Origin: Streptococcus gallolyticus
GTDB taxonomy: Bacteria; Bacillota; Bacilli; Lactobacillales; Streptococcaceae
Assembly (NCBI RefSeq): GCF_003337175.1
Contig: NZ_NETH01000012.1
Span: 1-53,102, forward strand
Length of the DNA stretch: 53,102 bases
Reading direction: 5' to 3'
The notes beneath the pieces were generated by a model that had not been told where the DNA came from, ran no database searches, and saw only the letters and a list, made by a program, of their open reading frames with translations. Below are positions 30,982-40,316 of this stretch, piece by piece; position 1 is the stretch's first letter; each line of letters begins with the position of its first letter. The position numbers and the translations under genes are program-made.

Positions 30982-32646
30982 TTATTCAACACTCATCAAG
31001 TATGGATAAACTGGTTGTTTCCCATCATGAATTTCAACTTCAACATCGTCATAAGTTGATTCAAGATATTCAGAAATTTCTTCTGCTAATTCTTGATTTC
31101 CTTCTTCACCAACGTAAATAGTGATGATTTCACTATCTTCGTCAATCATTTTGGCAAATGTTTCTTTCAATGTAATTGTCATATCTGGATTTGAAACCAC
31201 GATTTTACCATCAACCATACCAAGGTTGTCATCTTTGTGGATTTCAAGACCATCAATAGAAGTATCGCGAACAGCAAGTGTCACACTACCGCTAACCACG
31301 TCAGAAAGGCTAGCAGTCATTGCTTCAACATTTTCTTCCAATGATTGTGCGGGGGTGAAAGCTAACAAGCTTGTAAATCCTTGAGGTATAGTACGTGTCT
31401 CAACAACTGCTGCAGGCACTTCAGACACTTCTGCTGCTGATTGTGCAGCCATGAAGATATTTTTGTTATTTGGCAAGATAATAACATTTTTAGCGTTAAC
31501 AGCATCAATCGCTTTAACAATATCTTCTGTTGATGGGTTCATTGTTTGACCGCCAGAAATAACGTAGTCAACGCCTTGTGATTTGAAGATATCAGCTAAA
31601 CCGTCACCAGCACATACTGCAACAATAGCAAAGTCTTTTTCTTCTTGGCTAGTAGCTACTGCTTGGTCTTTTTCAAGAACAGCGTCGTGTTGGTTACGCA
31701 TGTTATCAACTTTAACTTTTTTAAGCGCACCATATTTAAGCCCTTCTTGAAGAACAAGGCCTGGGTCTTCAGTATGGACGTGAACTTTAGCAATTTCATC
31801 GTCGTTAACAAGGATAAGTGAGTCACCTAAACCACTCAAATAACCTTGGAACTCTTCATAGTTAAACTCTTTAACATAAGTAGGACCTTGTTTAAGTGCA
31901 ACCATGATTTCAGTACAATAACCGTATTTAATGTCTTCAGTTGCAACGTGTTCAGCTACTGATTTGTGATGTTCAGCGTTAATCATTTCAGTCATTACCG
32001 CTGGAGTTGCTTTGAAATCTTCAGAAGCGATGTATTCACCAGTCAAAGCAGCTAAAAATCCTTCATAAATAAAGACTAAACCTTGGCCACCTGAGTCGAC
32101 AACACCAACTTCTTTCAAAACAGGAAGCATTTCTGGTGTTTTAGCCAAAGCACGTTTAGCACCATCAAGTGCAGCACGCATTACTTCAACAGCATCGTCA
32201 GTTTCTTCAGCTTTCTTAAGAGCGGCAGTTGCTGCTCCACGAGAAACAGTTAAAATAGTACCTTCAACAGGTTTCATAACAGCTTTATAAGCTACTTCTA
32301 CACCTGATTGGAAAGCATGAGCTAAATCTTGACCAGTTAACTCTTCTTTATCTTTGATTGCTTGACCAAAACCACGGAATAATTGAGATGTGATAACACC
32401 TGAATTACCACGTGCTCCCATCAAAAGACCTTTTGATAGAATTTGTCCAACTTCTCCAACAGTACTTGCAGGTTTATCTGCAACCTCTTTGGCACCATTT
32501 TCAATTGTCATTCCCATGTTTGTTCCTGTATCACCGTCTGGGACAGGGAAAACATTAAGGGAGTTTACATATTCTGCTTGATTTCCAAGACGTGTGCTAG
32601 CAGCTTGAACCATTTCTTGGAATAAACTGGTTGTAATATTTGACAC
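30982..32646 (-). CDS. fakA: fatty acid kinase subunit FakA (DAK2 domain protein)
   Basis: ATP-binding subunit that phosphorylates exogenous fatty acids held by FakB proteins, feeding phospholipid synthesis. The 554-residue protein has the N-terminal DhaL/DAK2 nucleotide-binding domain (FPVPDGDTGTNMGMT, MGARGNSGVI, VVDSGGQGLVFIYEGFL) and the C-terminal FakA (YloV) domains. The start is GTG at 32646, overlapping the stop of the upstream Asp23-family gene by one base (TAGTG), with GGAGAAGA as ribosome site. The gene pair is the usual Firmicute yloU-yloV layout. Confidence 0.93.
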   Translation of the reverse strand: MSNITTSLFQEMVQAASTRLGNQAEYVNSLNVFPVPDGDTGTNMGMTIENGAKEVADKPASTVGEVGQILSKGLLMGARGNSGVITSQLFRGFGQAIKDKEELTGQDLAHAFQSGVEVAYKAVMKPVEGTILTVSRGAATAALKKAEETDDAVEVMRAALDGAKRALAKTPEMLPVLKEVGVVDSGGQGLVFIYEGFLAALTGEYIASEDFKATPAVMTEMINAEHHKSVAEHVATEDIKYGYCTEIMVALKQGPTYVKEFNYEEFQGYLSGLGDSLILVNDDEIAKVHVHTEDPGLVLQEGLKYGALKKVKVDNMRNQHDAVLEKDQAVATSQEEKDFAIVAVCAGDGLADIFKSQGVDYVISGGQTMNPSTEDIVKAIDAVNAKNVIILPNNKNIFMAAQSAAEVSEVPAAVVETRTIPQGFTSLLAFTPAQSLEENVEAMTASLSDVVSGSVTLAVRDTSIDGLEIHKDDNLGMVDGKIVVSNPDMTITLKETFAKMIDEDSEIITIYVGEEGNQELAEEISEYLESTYDDVEVEIHDGKQPVYPYLMSVE

Positions 32647-33011
32647 TAATCTTCTCCTACAACTTTAATATTTTGTACGTAAACATTCACCGTATCTGCT
32701 GAAAGGCCAAGTTGGTTTTCGAGGTTGAACTTGACACGTTCCTGAATGTTTTTTGATACTTCAGAAATTTTTACACCATATGACATTACAGTGTAAACAT
32801 CGACTGAAATACCACTTTCTGTTGATTTGACAACAACACCTTTTGCGTAGTTTTCTTTACGCAGAAGCGCTTGAAAATTATCCTTAAGAGCACTTTTACT
32901 TGCCATACCAACAACACCAAAAATTTCTGTTGCGGAACCTCCAACAACAGTTGCAATAACGTCGTCAGATAACTCAATTTGGCCATCTTTTGTATTAATT
33001 TTCACAGTCAT
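32646..33011 (-). CDS. Asp23/Gls24 family (DUF322) protein, YloU-type
   Basis: A 121-residue alkaline-shock/Gls24 family protein with the core repeats VGGSATEIFGVVGM and SVDVYTVMSYGVKISEVSKNIQERVKF. Proteins of this family associate with the membrane and envelope stress; this YloU-type copy is almost always found with fakA, so a role in membrane lipid homeostasis is likely but unproven. GAGG lies 8 nt before the ATG. First gene of the two-gene operon. Confidence 0.92.
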   Translation of the reverse strand: MTVKINTKDGQIELSDDVIATVVGGSATEIFGVVGMASKSALKDNFQALLRKENYAKGVVVKSTESGISVDVYTVMSYGVKISEVSKNIQERVKFNLENQLGLSADTVNVYVQNIKVVGED

Positions 33012-33041
33012 ATTTACTACCTCAAAAGTTTTTATCAGTTT

Positions 33042-33070
33042 ATTTTACCATATATTAGCCGTCTTGTAAA
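33042..33070 (-). promoter_or_regulatory. promoter of the asp23-fakA operon
   Basis: -35 TTTACA (33065-33070), 17-bp spacer, extended -10 TGGTAAAAT (core 33042-33047). Confidence 0.8.
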
Positions 33071-33103
33071 AAATAATAAAAGATTACCGGCTACAAAACA
33101 AAG

Positions 33104-33123
33104 AAAAAAGCCTTTCGGCTTTT
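33104..33123 (-). terminator. rpmB terminator
   Basis: Stem AAAAGCC / GGCTTTT closed by a GAAA tetraloop on the minus strand, followed by T residues, immediately after the rpmB stop. Confidence 0.85.
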
Positions 33124-33127
33124 CATT

Positions 33128-33316
33128 TTATACGCGTTCTACTTTACCAGATTTAAGCGCACGAGCTGATGCCCAAACTTTTTTAGGTTTTCCATTAACA
33201 AGAATAGTAACTTTTTGAAGATTTGGTTTAACTGCACGTTTTGTTTTGTTCATTGCGTGTGAACGGTTGTTTCCTGATACAGTCTTACGACCTGTGAAAT
33301 AACAAACCTTAGCCAT
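33128..33316 (-). CDS. rpmB: 50S ribosomal protein L28
   Basis: Small, basic ribosomal protein of 62 residues, full length. It has the family start [20 protein letters not shown] and the basic middle [10 protein letters not shown]. No zinc-binding cysteine pairs are present (only Cys5), so it is the zinc-free form. AGGAGG lies about 13 nt upstream of the ATG, a longish spacing. It is convergent with nothing and divergent from no gene; rpmB next to yloU-yloV is standard in Firmicutes. Confidence 0.97.
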   Translation of the reverse strand: MAKVCYFTGRKTVSGNNRSHAMNKTKRAVKPNLQKVTILVNGKPKKVWASARALKSGKVERV

Positions 33317-33371
33317 ATTTATCTGCGTCCTCCTACTTAGATTATAGGTGCTTTACACCACATACCATAAA

Positions 33372-33400
33372 ATAATATCATATTCACCATGTTTTCGCAA
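33372..33400 (-). promoter_or_regulatory. rpmB promoter
   Basis: -35 TTGCGA (33395-33400), 17-bp spacer, extended -10 TGATATTAT (core 33372-33377). Confidence 0.75.
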
Positions 33401-33502
33401 GCTTTTTTAGCAAATAATCAGCAAAAATAATTGCGAAAGCACTAATAATTTCCCAGCTTCAAACTGATTTCCGCCAGAAATTCTAAAACATTTTGTAAAC
33501 AG

Positions 33503-33526
33503 AAAATCCTGATGATTACCAGGATC
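33503..33526 (-). terminator. tRNA-Thr terminator
   Basis: Minus-strand ATCCTG / CAGGAT stem with an 8-nt loop followed by TTTT, 11 bp after the tRNA. Confidence 0.7.
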
Positions 33527-33536
33527 TAAAATTATC

Positions 33537-33609
33537 TGCCGATTGCAGGAATCGAACCTACGACCTACGCGTTACGAGTGCGTTGCTCTACCGACTGAGC
33601 TAAATCGGC
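33537..33609 (-). tRNA. tRNA-Thr (CGT)
   Basis: A 73-nt cloverleaf: acceptor GCCGATT/AATCGGC, D stem GCTC/GAGC, anticodon loop CTCGTAA with anticodon CGT, T arm GTAGG-TTCGATT-CCTGC. The base of the anticodon stem next to the loop is an A-C mismatch. CCA is not encoded. Decodes ACG. Confidence 0.95.
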
Positions 33610-33619
33610 TAACAAAGAT

Positions 33620-33647
33620 ATTATATCACTTAACTAAAATTTGTCAA
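33620..33647 (-). promoter_or_regulatory. tRNA-Thr promoter
   Basis: -35 TTGACA (33642-33647), 16-bp spacer, -10 TATAAT (33620-33625), also TGA-extended. The tRNA therefore has its own strong promoter. Confidence 0.85.
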
Positions 33648-33673
33648 TTAAATAATAACAATTAACACAAAAA

Positions 33674-33702
33674 CAAAAAACTCCCCAAATGGGAAGTTTT
33701 TC
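33674..33702 (-). terminator. fba terminator
   Basis: Minus-strand AAAAACTTCCC-attt-GGGGAGTTTTTT, one mismatch, with the T run, directly after fba. Confidence 0.8.
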
Positions 33703-33717
33703 TAAAACGAAGTTTGA

Positions 33718-34599
33718 TTAAGCTTTGTTAGCTGAACCAAATACATCGATACGTTCTTCAACAGCTTCTGTAATAGCTTCGAAACCTGGTTTCAAGAATT
33801 TACGTGGGTCAAAGAGTTTTTTCTTATCGTATTCTTCTTCGTTTGCTTCGTATTCAGCAACAAATTCACGAGTAGCTTTAGCGAATGCAAGTTGACATTC
33901 AGTGTTAACGTTAACTTTAGCTACACCAAGTTTGATAGCTGCTTGAATTTGATCGTCAGGGATACCTGATCCACCGTGCAATACGATTGGGAATCCAGGA
34001 ACAGCAGCAGTTAATTTTTCGAGGTGATCAAGGTGAAGACCTTTCCAGTTTGCTGGGTATGGACCGTGGATGTTACCGATACCTGCTGCAAGGAAGTCGA
34101 TTCCTGTAGCAACCATAGCTTTAGCATCTTCGATTGGAGCAAGTTCGCCGTCACCGATGATACCGTCTTCTTCACCACCGATAGTACCAACTTCTGCTTC
34201 AACTGAGATACCTTTAGCGTGTGCTTTAGCAACAACTTCTTTAGCTTTTTCAAGGTTTTCTTCGATTGGCAGGTGTGAACCATCAAACATAACTGAAGTG
34301 TAACCAACTTCGATACATTCTAATGCATCTTCAAAATGACCGTGGTCAAGGTGAATAGCAACTGGTACAGTGATACCCATTGATTCTACAAGGTTTTCAA
34401 TAAGTGCTTTACAAAGTTTGTAACCACCCATGTATTTTGCAGCCCCCATTGAAGTTTGGATAAGGATTGGAGCTTTTTTAGCTTCTGCTGCACGTAAAAT
34501 TGCTTGAGTCCATTCAAGGTTGTTTGTGTTAAATCCACCAATTGCATATCCGTTGTCACGGGCTGCTTTGACAAATTTTTCCGCTGAAACGATTGCCAT
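33718..34599 (-). CDS. fba: fructose-1,6-bisphosphate aldolase, class II
   Basis: Glycolytic zinc aldolase that splits fructose-1,6-bisphosphate into two triose phosphates. The 293-residue protein has the zinc ligands in HLDHGH (His residues near 85) and in VLHGGSGIPDDQI, the motif EAEVGTIGGEEDG, and NVNTECQLAFA at the phosphate site. AGGAGG lies upstream of the ATG. It is monocistronic with an extended -10 promoter, flanked by tRNA genes. Strong codon bias fits high expression. Confidence 0.97.
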   Translation of the reverse strand: MAIVSAEKFVKAARDNGYAIGGFNTNNLEWTQAILRAAEAKKAPILIQTSMGAAKYMGGYKLCKALIENLVESMGITVPVAIHLDHGHFEDALECIEVGYTSVMFDGSHLPIEENLEKAKEVVAKAHAKGISVEAEVGTIGGEEDGIIGDGELAPIEDAKAMVATGIDFLAAGIGNIHGPYPANWKGLHLDHLEKLTAAVPGFPIVLHGGSGIPDDQIQAAIKLGVAKVNVNTECQLAFAKATREFVAEYEANEEEYDKKKLFDPRKFLKPGFEAITEAVEERIDVFGSANKA

Positions 34600-34647
34600 T
34601 ATATAGGCCTCCTATTTATTATTTGGGATAATCCCTTTTACACGTAC

Positions 34648-34653
34648 ATTCTA
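34648..34653 (-). promoter_or_regulatory. fba promoter (extended -10)
   Basis: TGATAGAAT extended -10, weak -35. Transcript leader about 45 nt. Confidence 0.6.
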
Positions 34654-34787
34654 TCACAAATCTCATCAGATTGCTAGCGTTACTTGAAATTTGACTGATT
34701 TTCTATGAAAAAACGCCCACAAATGACAAAATTTACTGAAAATGAAAGCTTTATTTCATACTATTATTTTCCATTGAATAATAAAAA

Positions 34788-34807
34788 AGACAAGTCTTAG
34801 CTTGTCT
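34788..34807 (-). terminator. tRNA-Leu terminator
   Basis: Perfect 7-bp stem AGACAAG / CTTGTCT, loop of 6 nt, followed by six T on the minus strand. It probably also stops read-through from the hydrolase gene upstream, which has no terminator of its own. Confidence 0.8.
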
Positions 34808-34811
34808 GCTC

Positions 34812-34897
34812 TGCGGAAAGAGGGACTTGAACCCTCACGATCTAAAGCGATCACAGGATCCTTAGTCCTGCGCGTCTGCCAATTCCGCCATTTCCGC
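34812..34897 (-). tRNA. tRNA-Leu (AAG)
   Basis: An 86-nt type II tRNA with a long variable arm: acceptor GCGGAAA/TTTCCGC, anticodon stem CAGGA/TCCTG, loop CTAAGGA with anticodon AAG, T arm GAGGG-TTCAAGT-CCCTC. CCA is not encoded. The unmodified first anticodon base A would normally be edited to inosine for broader CUN reading. Confidence 0.95.
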
Positions 34898-34918
34898 TGT
34901 TCCTTAACAACATATAGA

Positions 34919-34947
34919 ATTATATCAACTTATCTTTTTGCTGTCAA
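34919..34947 (-). promoter_or_regulatory. tRNA-Leu promoter
   Basis: -35 TTGACA (34942-34947), 17-bp spacer, -10 TATAAT (34919-34924), also TGA-extended. The -35 starts 3 bp after the hydrolase stop. Confidence 0.85.
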
Positions 34948-34949
34948 CA

Positions 34950-35885
34950 CTATTTTTCATATTTTTTCAAGAAAGTTGAAATTTTTTCAATGTATGCTTG
35001 AGGATCAGTTTCAAAGGATTTAGCATGTCCCGCACCTTTAACGATATACAATTCCTTCTCGCCTTGTGTGGCTTGATAATTCTGGTAAACCATACTTGTT
35101 GGCACAAAAGTATCATCACTGCCATGGATGAAAAGAACTGGACGTGTGTTATTTTTTAATTGATTTACACTACTTGCTTGACCGTAAGAAAAGCCTGCAC
35201 GAATTTTTGAAATGGCAGATACTTCATAAAGAATTGGGAAAGCTGGGAGATTATACATTTCTTTAGCTTGATATTTTAACTCATCCCAGACACTACTATA
35301 ACCACAATCTTCAATAATATTAACAACTTGGTCAGGCAAACTTTCTTCACCAGAAGCCATCATAACCGTTGCTGCTCCCATAGAAACACCAAACAAGGTA
35401 ATTTCGCTGTCTGAGTTTTGTTCAACTAGCAGCTCCGCCCATTTTATGACGTTTAAGCGGTCGTTCCAGCCATATCCAATGATTTGCCCTTGGCTGTCAC
35501 CATGAGACATATTATCGGGCATAAGGACATTGTAACCTAGCTCATGAAACATCCAAGCATAAGGCTTCATATCTCCCTTATCGTTTGTAAAGCCATGAAC
35601 AACAATAACCGTTTTATTGGTTGCTGTTTCTGCAGGAACATACCAAGCATCTTGTTTTAAACCTTGGTTGGTCATCCAAAGCGTTTCTTTTGTCAGTTGG
35701 TTAAAACTCTGCTCATAGGCGTAGAGAGGATTGTCTTTTGAACGACCATTATTATTAATGAATGATTTTTCTTCACGAATTTGTGCTACATGGAAAAAAT
35801 AAAAACTTGCTCCGACACTTACTACAAAAAGTAGCGCAATAATTCCTAATAAAACACGACGTTTTCTAATTCTTATTTTTCTCAT
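34950..35885 (-). CDS. membrane-anchored alpha/beta hydrolase
   Basis: A 311-residue protein with a very basic N-terminus (MRKIRIRKRR), one membrane segment at about 11-32, and an extracytoplasmic alpha/beta hydrolase domain. The oxyanion region is VVHGFTNDKGD, the nucleophile Ser168 lies in GVSMGAA, and the likely acid and base are Asp258 (HGSDD) and His287 (GAGHAKS). The fold is of the serine aminopeptidase/acyl-esterase type; substrate unknown. No Shine-Dalgarno precedes the ATG (or the GTG two codons earlier at 35891), and a TATAAT lies 7 nt upstream, so the message may be leaderless. Confidence 0.85.
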   Translation of the reverse strand: MRKIRIRKRRVLLGIIALLFVVSVGASFYFFHVAQIREEKSFINNNGRSKDNPLYAYEQSFNQLTKETLWMTNQGLKQDAWYVPAETATNKTVIVVHGFTNDKGDMKPYAWMFHELGYNVLMPDNMSHGDSQGQIIGYGWNDRLNVIKWAELLVEQNSDSEITLFGVSMGAATVMMASGEESLPDQVVNIIEDCGYSSVWDELKYQAKEMYNLPAFPILYEVSAISKIRAGFSYGQASSVNQLKNNTRPVLFIHGSDDTFVPTSMVYQNYQATQGEKELYIVKGAGHAKSFETDPQAYIEKISTFLKKYEK

Positions 35886-35892
35886 GCTCACT

Positions 35893-35898
35893 ATTATA
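35893..35898 (-). promoter_or_regulatory. -10 box close to the hydrolase start
   Basis: TATAAT with no convincing -35, 7 nt before the ATG at 35885. Confidence 0.4.
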
Positions 35899-35955
35899 CT
35901 ATTTTTTCCTAAAAATAAAAGGGGTACAGATTCATTAGAATTGTATTATCAAAAA

Positions 35956-35988
35956 AACACTCCCAAGCTTTTAGCTTGAAGAGTGTTA
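35956..35988. terminator. pyrG terminator
   Basis: Minus-strand AACACTCttCAAGCT / AGCTTGggAGTGTT stem with a 2-nt internal loop, then seven T residues. Confidence 0.85.
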
Positions 35989-36002
35989 ATCTGTTTTAGT
36001 GA

Positions 36003-37622
<1,620 letters not shown>

Positions 37623-37754
37623 TTAAATAAAATGATAGCAAACGATAAGTGCTTGAAGATTAAGAATCACAACAAATCAAAACATCTATAAGATATTTGA
37701 TAAATGAAGAGACTGAAATAATGTATTCATCTTCTCTGTTTGTGTAATTATAAT

Positions 37755-37880
37755 TGCAAGACGCAGTGGTTGAGTGGATTCTAATGCGCTGATAAATCAG
37801 CTTTTACAACCCTACTCAACCGTGCGGGGGTGGGACAACAAAATCGAATTTCTTCGAAATTACCGATTTTTGTCCCACTC
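37755..37880. repeat. composite palindromic element in the pyrG leader
   Basis: Two adjacent hairpins. The first has arms GGTTGAGT (37768-37775) and ACTCAACC (37814-37821) with an inner perfect stem GCTGAT-aa-ATCAGC (37788-37801). The second has arms GTGGGACA (37830-37837) and TGTCCCAC (37871-37878) with inner AAATCG and AATTTC/GAAATT pairings. The layout resembles small dispersed intergenic repeats of streptococci. Only one copy is in this window, so repetition is not shown. Confidence 0.55.
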
Positions 37881-37949
37881 CTAGGAAAACAAAAATAGCT
37901 CCCTAAAAAGTTAGGGAGCTTTCATATGACCTCTAAAAAAGAGGTGCCC
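37881..37949 (-). promoter_or_regulatory. pyrG CTP-responsive attenuator
   Basis: The predicted transcript starts GGGCACC at 37949. An intrinsic terminator follows: a perfect 10-bp stem AGCTCCCTAA / TTAGGGAGCT (37897-37920) with a 4-nt loop, then ATTTTTGTTTT. In Bacillus and Lactococcus pyrG, low CTP makes polymerase stutter and add extra G at the GGGC start; the poly(G) pairs with the pyrimidine-rich 5' arm and prevents termination. All those parts are visible here. Confidence 0.8.
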
Positions 37950-37956
37950 GAATAAT

Positions 37957-37985
37957 AATATAAACTATCCTGTGGCGTTTGTCAA
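37957..37985 (-). promoter_or_regulatory. pyrG promoter
   Basis: -35 TTGACA (37980-37985), 17-bp spacer, -10 TATATT (37957-37962), 7 nt before the GGGC start. The -35 lies in one arm of an inverted repeat TTGTCAA-N7-TTGACAA (37979-37999). Confidence 0.85.
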
Positions 37986-38033
37986 ATAATAATTGACAAC
38001 TTTTTTAATTTAGTAAAAAACCAATGCTGATGA

Positions 38034-38597
38034 CTACTCTTCGTCTAAATCATCGTCTTCTTCGTTGATATCAACTTCTTCGTCCAAATCTTCATCGGGA
38101 ATAATTTCGTTGATTTCTGAATCGTATGACTCAGCTTCTGATTTTTCATCATCTGGATTTTCTTCATCGTATTCTAAATCAGATGATTCAGGTGTGAAAT
38201 CTTCATCTTCTGGATCATCATCTGAATAATCAATGGCATCTTCATCACCATCCATGAAAGCATTAACACGTTTTGGTTTGCGTTTTGGTGCTCCATTTTC
38301 ATCTTCTTCAAGAGTGATGATTTCTTCGTCAATTTCGTCAATAGCATACCATGAACGGAGTCCCCATTTGTTATCCCCAAGTGGAATAAAACTTCCGTCA
38401 ACGTTTAATGTAGAATAAAAATATGGCAATGCTTCACGAATTTCTGCATCTGATTTTTCAAGGTAGTTTTGGATCTCATTTACAAGATCGCTGAAATACA
38501 TTTCATGATCACGTCCACGTTCTTCTAAAATCGCACGGGCAACTTCAATCATTGAAAGTTCGCTTTTTTCTTGTCCAGCAAATACTTCTAATTCCAA
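38034..38597 (-). CDS. rpoE: RNA polymerase delta subunit
   Basis: Gram-positive-specific polymerase subunit that speeds enzyme recycling and increases promoter selectivity. The 187-residue protein has a folded N-terminal HARE-HTH domain ([34 protein letters not shown], described in two parts in the family; residues 14-90) and a long, highly acidic disordered tail rich in Asp/Glu from about residue 95. The start is TTG at 38597, with AAGGAG 8 nt upstream; no ATG fits. A rpoE-pyrG pairing is conserved across Firmicutes. Confidence 0.95.
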   Translation of the reverse strand: MELEVFAGQEKSELSMIEVARAILEERGRDHEMYFSDLVNEIQNYLEKSDAEIREALPYFYSTLNVDGSFIPLGDNKWGLRSWYAIDEIDEEIITLEEDENGAPKRKPKRVNAFMDGDEDAIDYSDDDPEDEDFTPESSDLEYDEENPDDEKSEAESYDSEINEIIPDEDLDEEVDINEEDDDLDEE

Positions 38598-38672
38598 GGT
38601 AGTTCTCCTTATTATTTAGGATATGAGCAAATAGCCACAAAAACCCTATTATCTTAATTTTCGATACTCTCT

Positions 38673-38701
38673 ATTTTACGCTAATTTTGTCAATTCGTCA
38701 A
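38673..38701 (-). promoter_or_regulatory. rpoE promoter
   Basis: -35 TTGACG (38696-38701), 17-bp spacer, -10 TAAAAT (38673-38678). Confidence 0.75.
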
Positions 38702-38731
38702 AAGATTTATAAGAATTTCTGATAAAGGGCA

Positions 38732-38765
38732 TAAAAAGCCAAGTAATCTTACGATTACCCGACTT
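38732..38765 (-). terminator. tig terminator
   Basis: A 12-bp stem (three G-U pairs) around a GTAA loop, then TTTTTAT on the minus strand. Confidence 0.75.
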
Positions 38766-38787
38766 TATAGGTACTATCTAAGATAAA

Positions 38788-40071
38788 TTATTTTACTTTT
38801 GCAGTGCTTGTGACAACCTCAACAGCTTTCTTCATAGCGATGTCGTGTTTAAGCATATCAGCTGAAAGAAGATTACGAACTTGTTCAACTTCCATGTTGT
38901 ATTCTGAAGCAAGGTCGTTGATTTCTTTTTCGATTTCTTCGTCAGAAGCTTCAAATCCTTCAGCTTTAGCGATAGCTTCGATAACAAGGTTAGTTTTAAC
39001 ACGTTTGTCAGCGTCAGCTTCGTATTGTTTGTGAAGATCTTCTTCAGTTGTACCAGTCAATTGGAAATATGTTTCTGCCGAGATACCTTGACGTTGCATG
39101 TTGCCCATGAATTCGTTCATAGCACGGTGTACTTCATCATGTACCATTTCTTCTGGCAATTCAACGATTTCAGCGTTAGCAACTGCCAATTCAAGTGCAG
39201 CACTTTCAACAGCGTCATCGTATGCAATTTCTTTAGCTGCTTCAAGTTCTTTACGGTATTTAGCTTTCAATTCGTCAAGAGTTTCAACTTCTTCGTCGAT
39301 GTCTTTAGCTAATTCGTCGTCAAGAGCTGGAACTTCTTTGGCTTTAACTTCGTGAACAGTTGTTACGAATTTAGCATCTTTACCAGCAAGGTCTTCTGCT
39401 TGGTAGTTTTCTGGGAATGTTACGTTAACCTCAACAGTTTCACCAGCTTTAACACCTACTAATTGGTCTTCAAAACCAGGGATAAATTGACCTGAACCAA
39501 GTTCAAGTGAGAAGTTATCACCTTTACCACCGTCAAATTCAACACCGTCAACTGAACCTACGAAGTCAATAACAACTGTATCGCCAAGTTCTGCAGCATC
39601 TTCTTTGATGATAAGTTCAGCAAGGTTGTTGCGTTCGCGTTCAACTTTTTCGTCAACTTCAGCATCAGTTACTTCTTTTGTAGCTTCAACTGAAACTTCA
39701 AGGTCTTTATAGTCGCCAAGTTTTACTTCTGGTTTTGTAACAACTTCTGCAGTCAATGTCCATTCTTGACCTTTTTCCATTGATTGGATGTCAATTTTTG
39801 GTTGAGCAACAACATCAAGGCTAAGTTCAGCAACTGCTGCTTCGTATGCTGCTGGAAGGATAGCGTTCAAAGCATCTTCGTAAAGTGCTTCTTCACCAAA
39901 TTTTTGGTTAAATACGGCACGTGGCATGTGTCCTTTACGGAATCCAGGTGCGTTTAAATTTTTCTTAACTTTGTTGAAAGCTTGATCAAGAGCTGGTTGG
40001 ATTTTATCTTGACCGATTGTGAGTGTAATCACGCCACGGTTAGTAGCTTTGTTTTCAAATGATACAGACAT
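38788..40071 (-). CDS. tig: trigger factor
   Basis: Ribosome-bound chaperone and prolyl isomerase that meets nascent chains. The 427-residue protein has the N-terminal ribosome-binding domain with the signature GFRKGHMPR (residues 43-51), a central FKBP-type domain ([20 protein letters not shown] to HEVKAKEVP), and the C-terminal helical chaperone arms. AAGGAG lies about 10 nt before the ATG. It is monocistronic, preceded by an extended -10 promoter. Confidence 0.97.
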   Translation of the reverse strand: MSVSFENKATNRGVITLTIGQDKIQPALDQAFNKVKKNLNAPGFRKGHMPRAVFNQKFGEEALYEDALNAILPAAYEAAVAELSLDVVAQPKIDIQSMEKGQEWTLTAEVVTKPEVKLGDYKDLEVSVEATKEVTDAEVDEKVERERNNLAELIIKEDAAELGDTVVIDFVGSVDGVEFDGGKGDNFSLELGSGQFIPGFEDQLVGVKAGETVEVNVTFPENYQAEDLAGKDAKFVTTVHEVKAKEVPALDDELAKDIDEEVETLDELKAKYRKELEAAKEIAYDDAVESAALELAVANAEIVELPEEMVHDEVHRAMNEFMGNMQRQGISAETYFQLTGTTEEDLHKQYEADADKRVKTNLVIEAIAKAEGFEASDEEIEKEINDLASEYNMEVEQVRNLLSADMLKHDIAMKKAVEVVTSTAKVK

Positions 40072-40106
40072 GAAGTCATTTCTCCTTAAAATTTTATATA
40101 CAGTTT

Positions 40107-40112
40107 AGTTTA
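40107..40112 (-). promoter_or_regulatory. tig promoter (extended -10)
   Basis: TGGTAAACT extended -10, weak -35. The surrounding 18 bp match the asp23-fakA promoter at 17 positions. Confidence 0.6.
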
Positions 40113-40170
40113 CCATATTTTACGGGCTTTTAAAAGTTTTTTGTGTAAAAATCCTAGGTCAATCGCCACT

Positions 40171-40233
40171 CTATTTGCGGAATTGCTGCGTATCAGATAG
40201 GCTCTTAATGACATTGCAGTCAACTTTTCTCAT
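40171..40233 (-). CDS. candidate 20-residue micropeptide upstream of tig
   Basis: ATG 40233 to TAG 40171, with TAGGAG 4 nt before the ATG. Encodes MRKVDCNVIKSLSDTQQFRK. No family is recognised and no convincing promoter is seen, so this is only a candidate leader peptide or signal peptide. Confidence 0.25.
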   Translation of the reverse strand: MRKVDCNVIKSLSDTQQFRK

Positions 40234-40281
40234 TTTACTCCTACATAAAACTTTTGGTAATTCTTAATTGATATTAAAAAC

Positions 40282-40310
40282 TTGCTTGCTATTCGTTTTT
40301 TTAATAAACT
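40282..40310 (+). promoter_or_regulatory. mscS promoter, leaderless geometry
   Basis: -35 TTGCTT (40282-40287), 17-bp spacer, -10 TAAACT (40305-40310). The ATG begins 7 nt after the -10, at the expected transcription start. Confidence 0.5.
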
Positions 40311-40316
40311 AAGGGT

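Noticed and set aside
34731..34760. Second CodY box near 34731-34747 (TTACTGAAAATGAAA) upstream of fba.
   Set aside because: Too many mismatches to the 15-mer, and it lies about 80 bp upstream of the fba -10.
40290..40297. Competence sigma factor (ComX) box upstream of tig.
   Set aside because: AACGAATA differs at the first base and lies within the mscS promoter spacer; no late competence gene follows. Kept only as a remark with the micropeptide.
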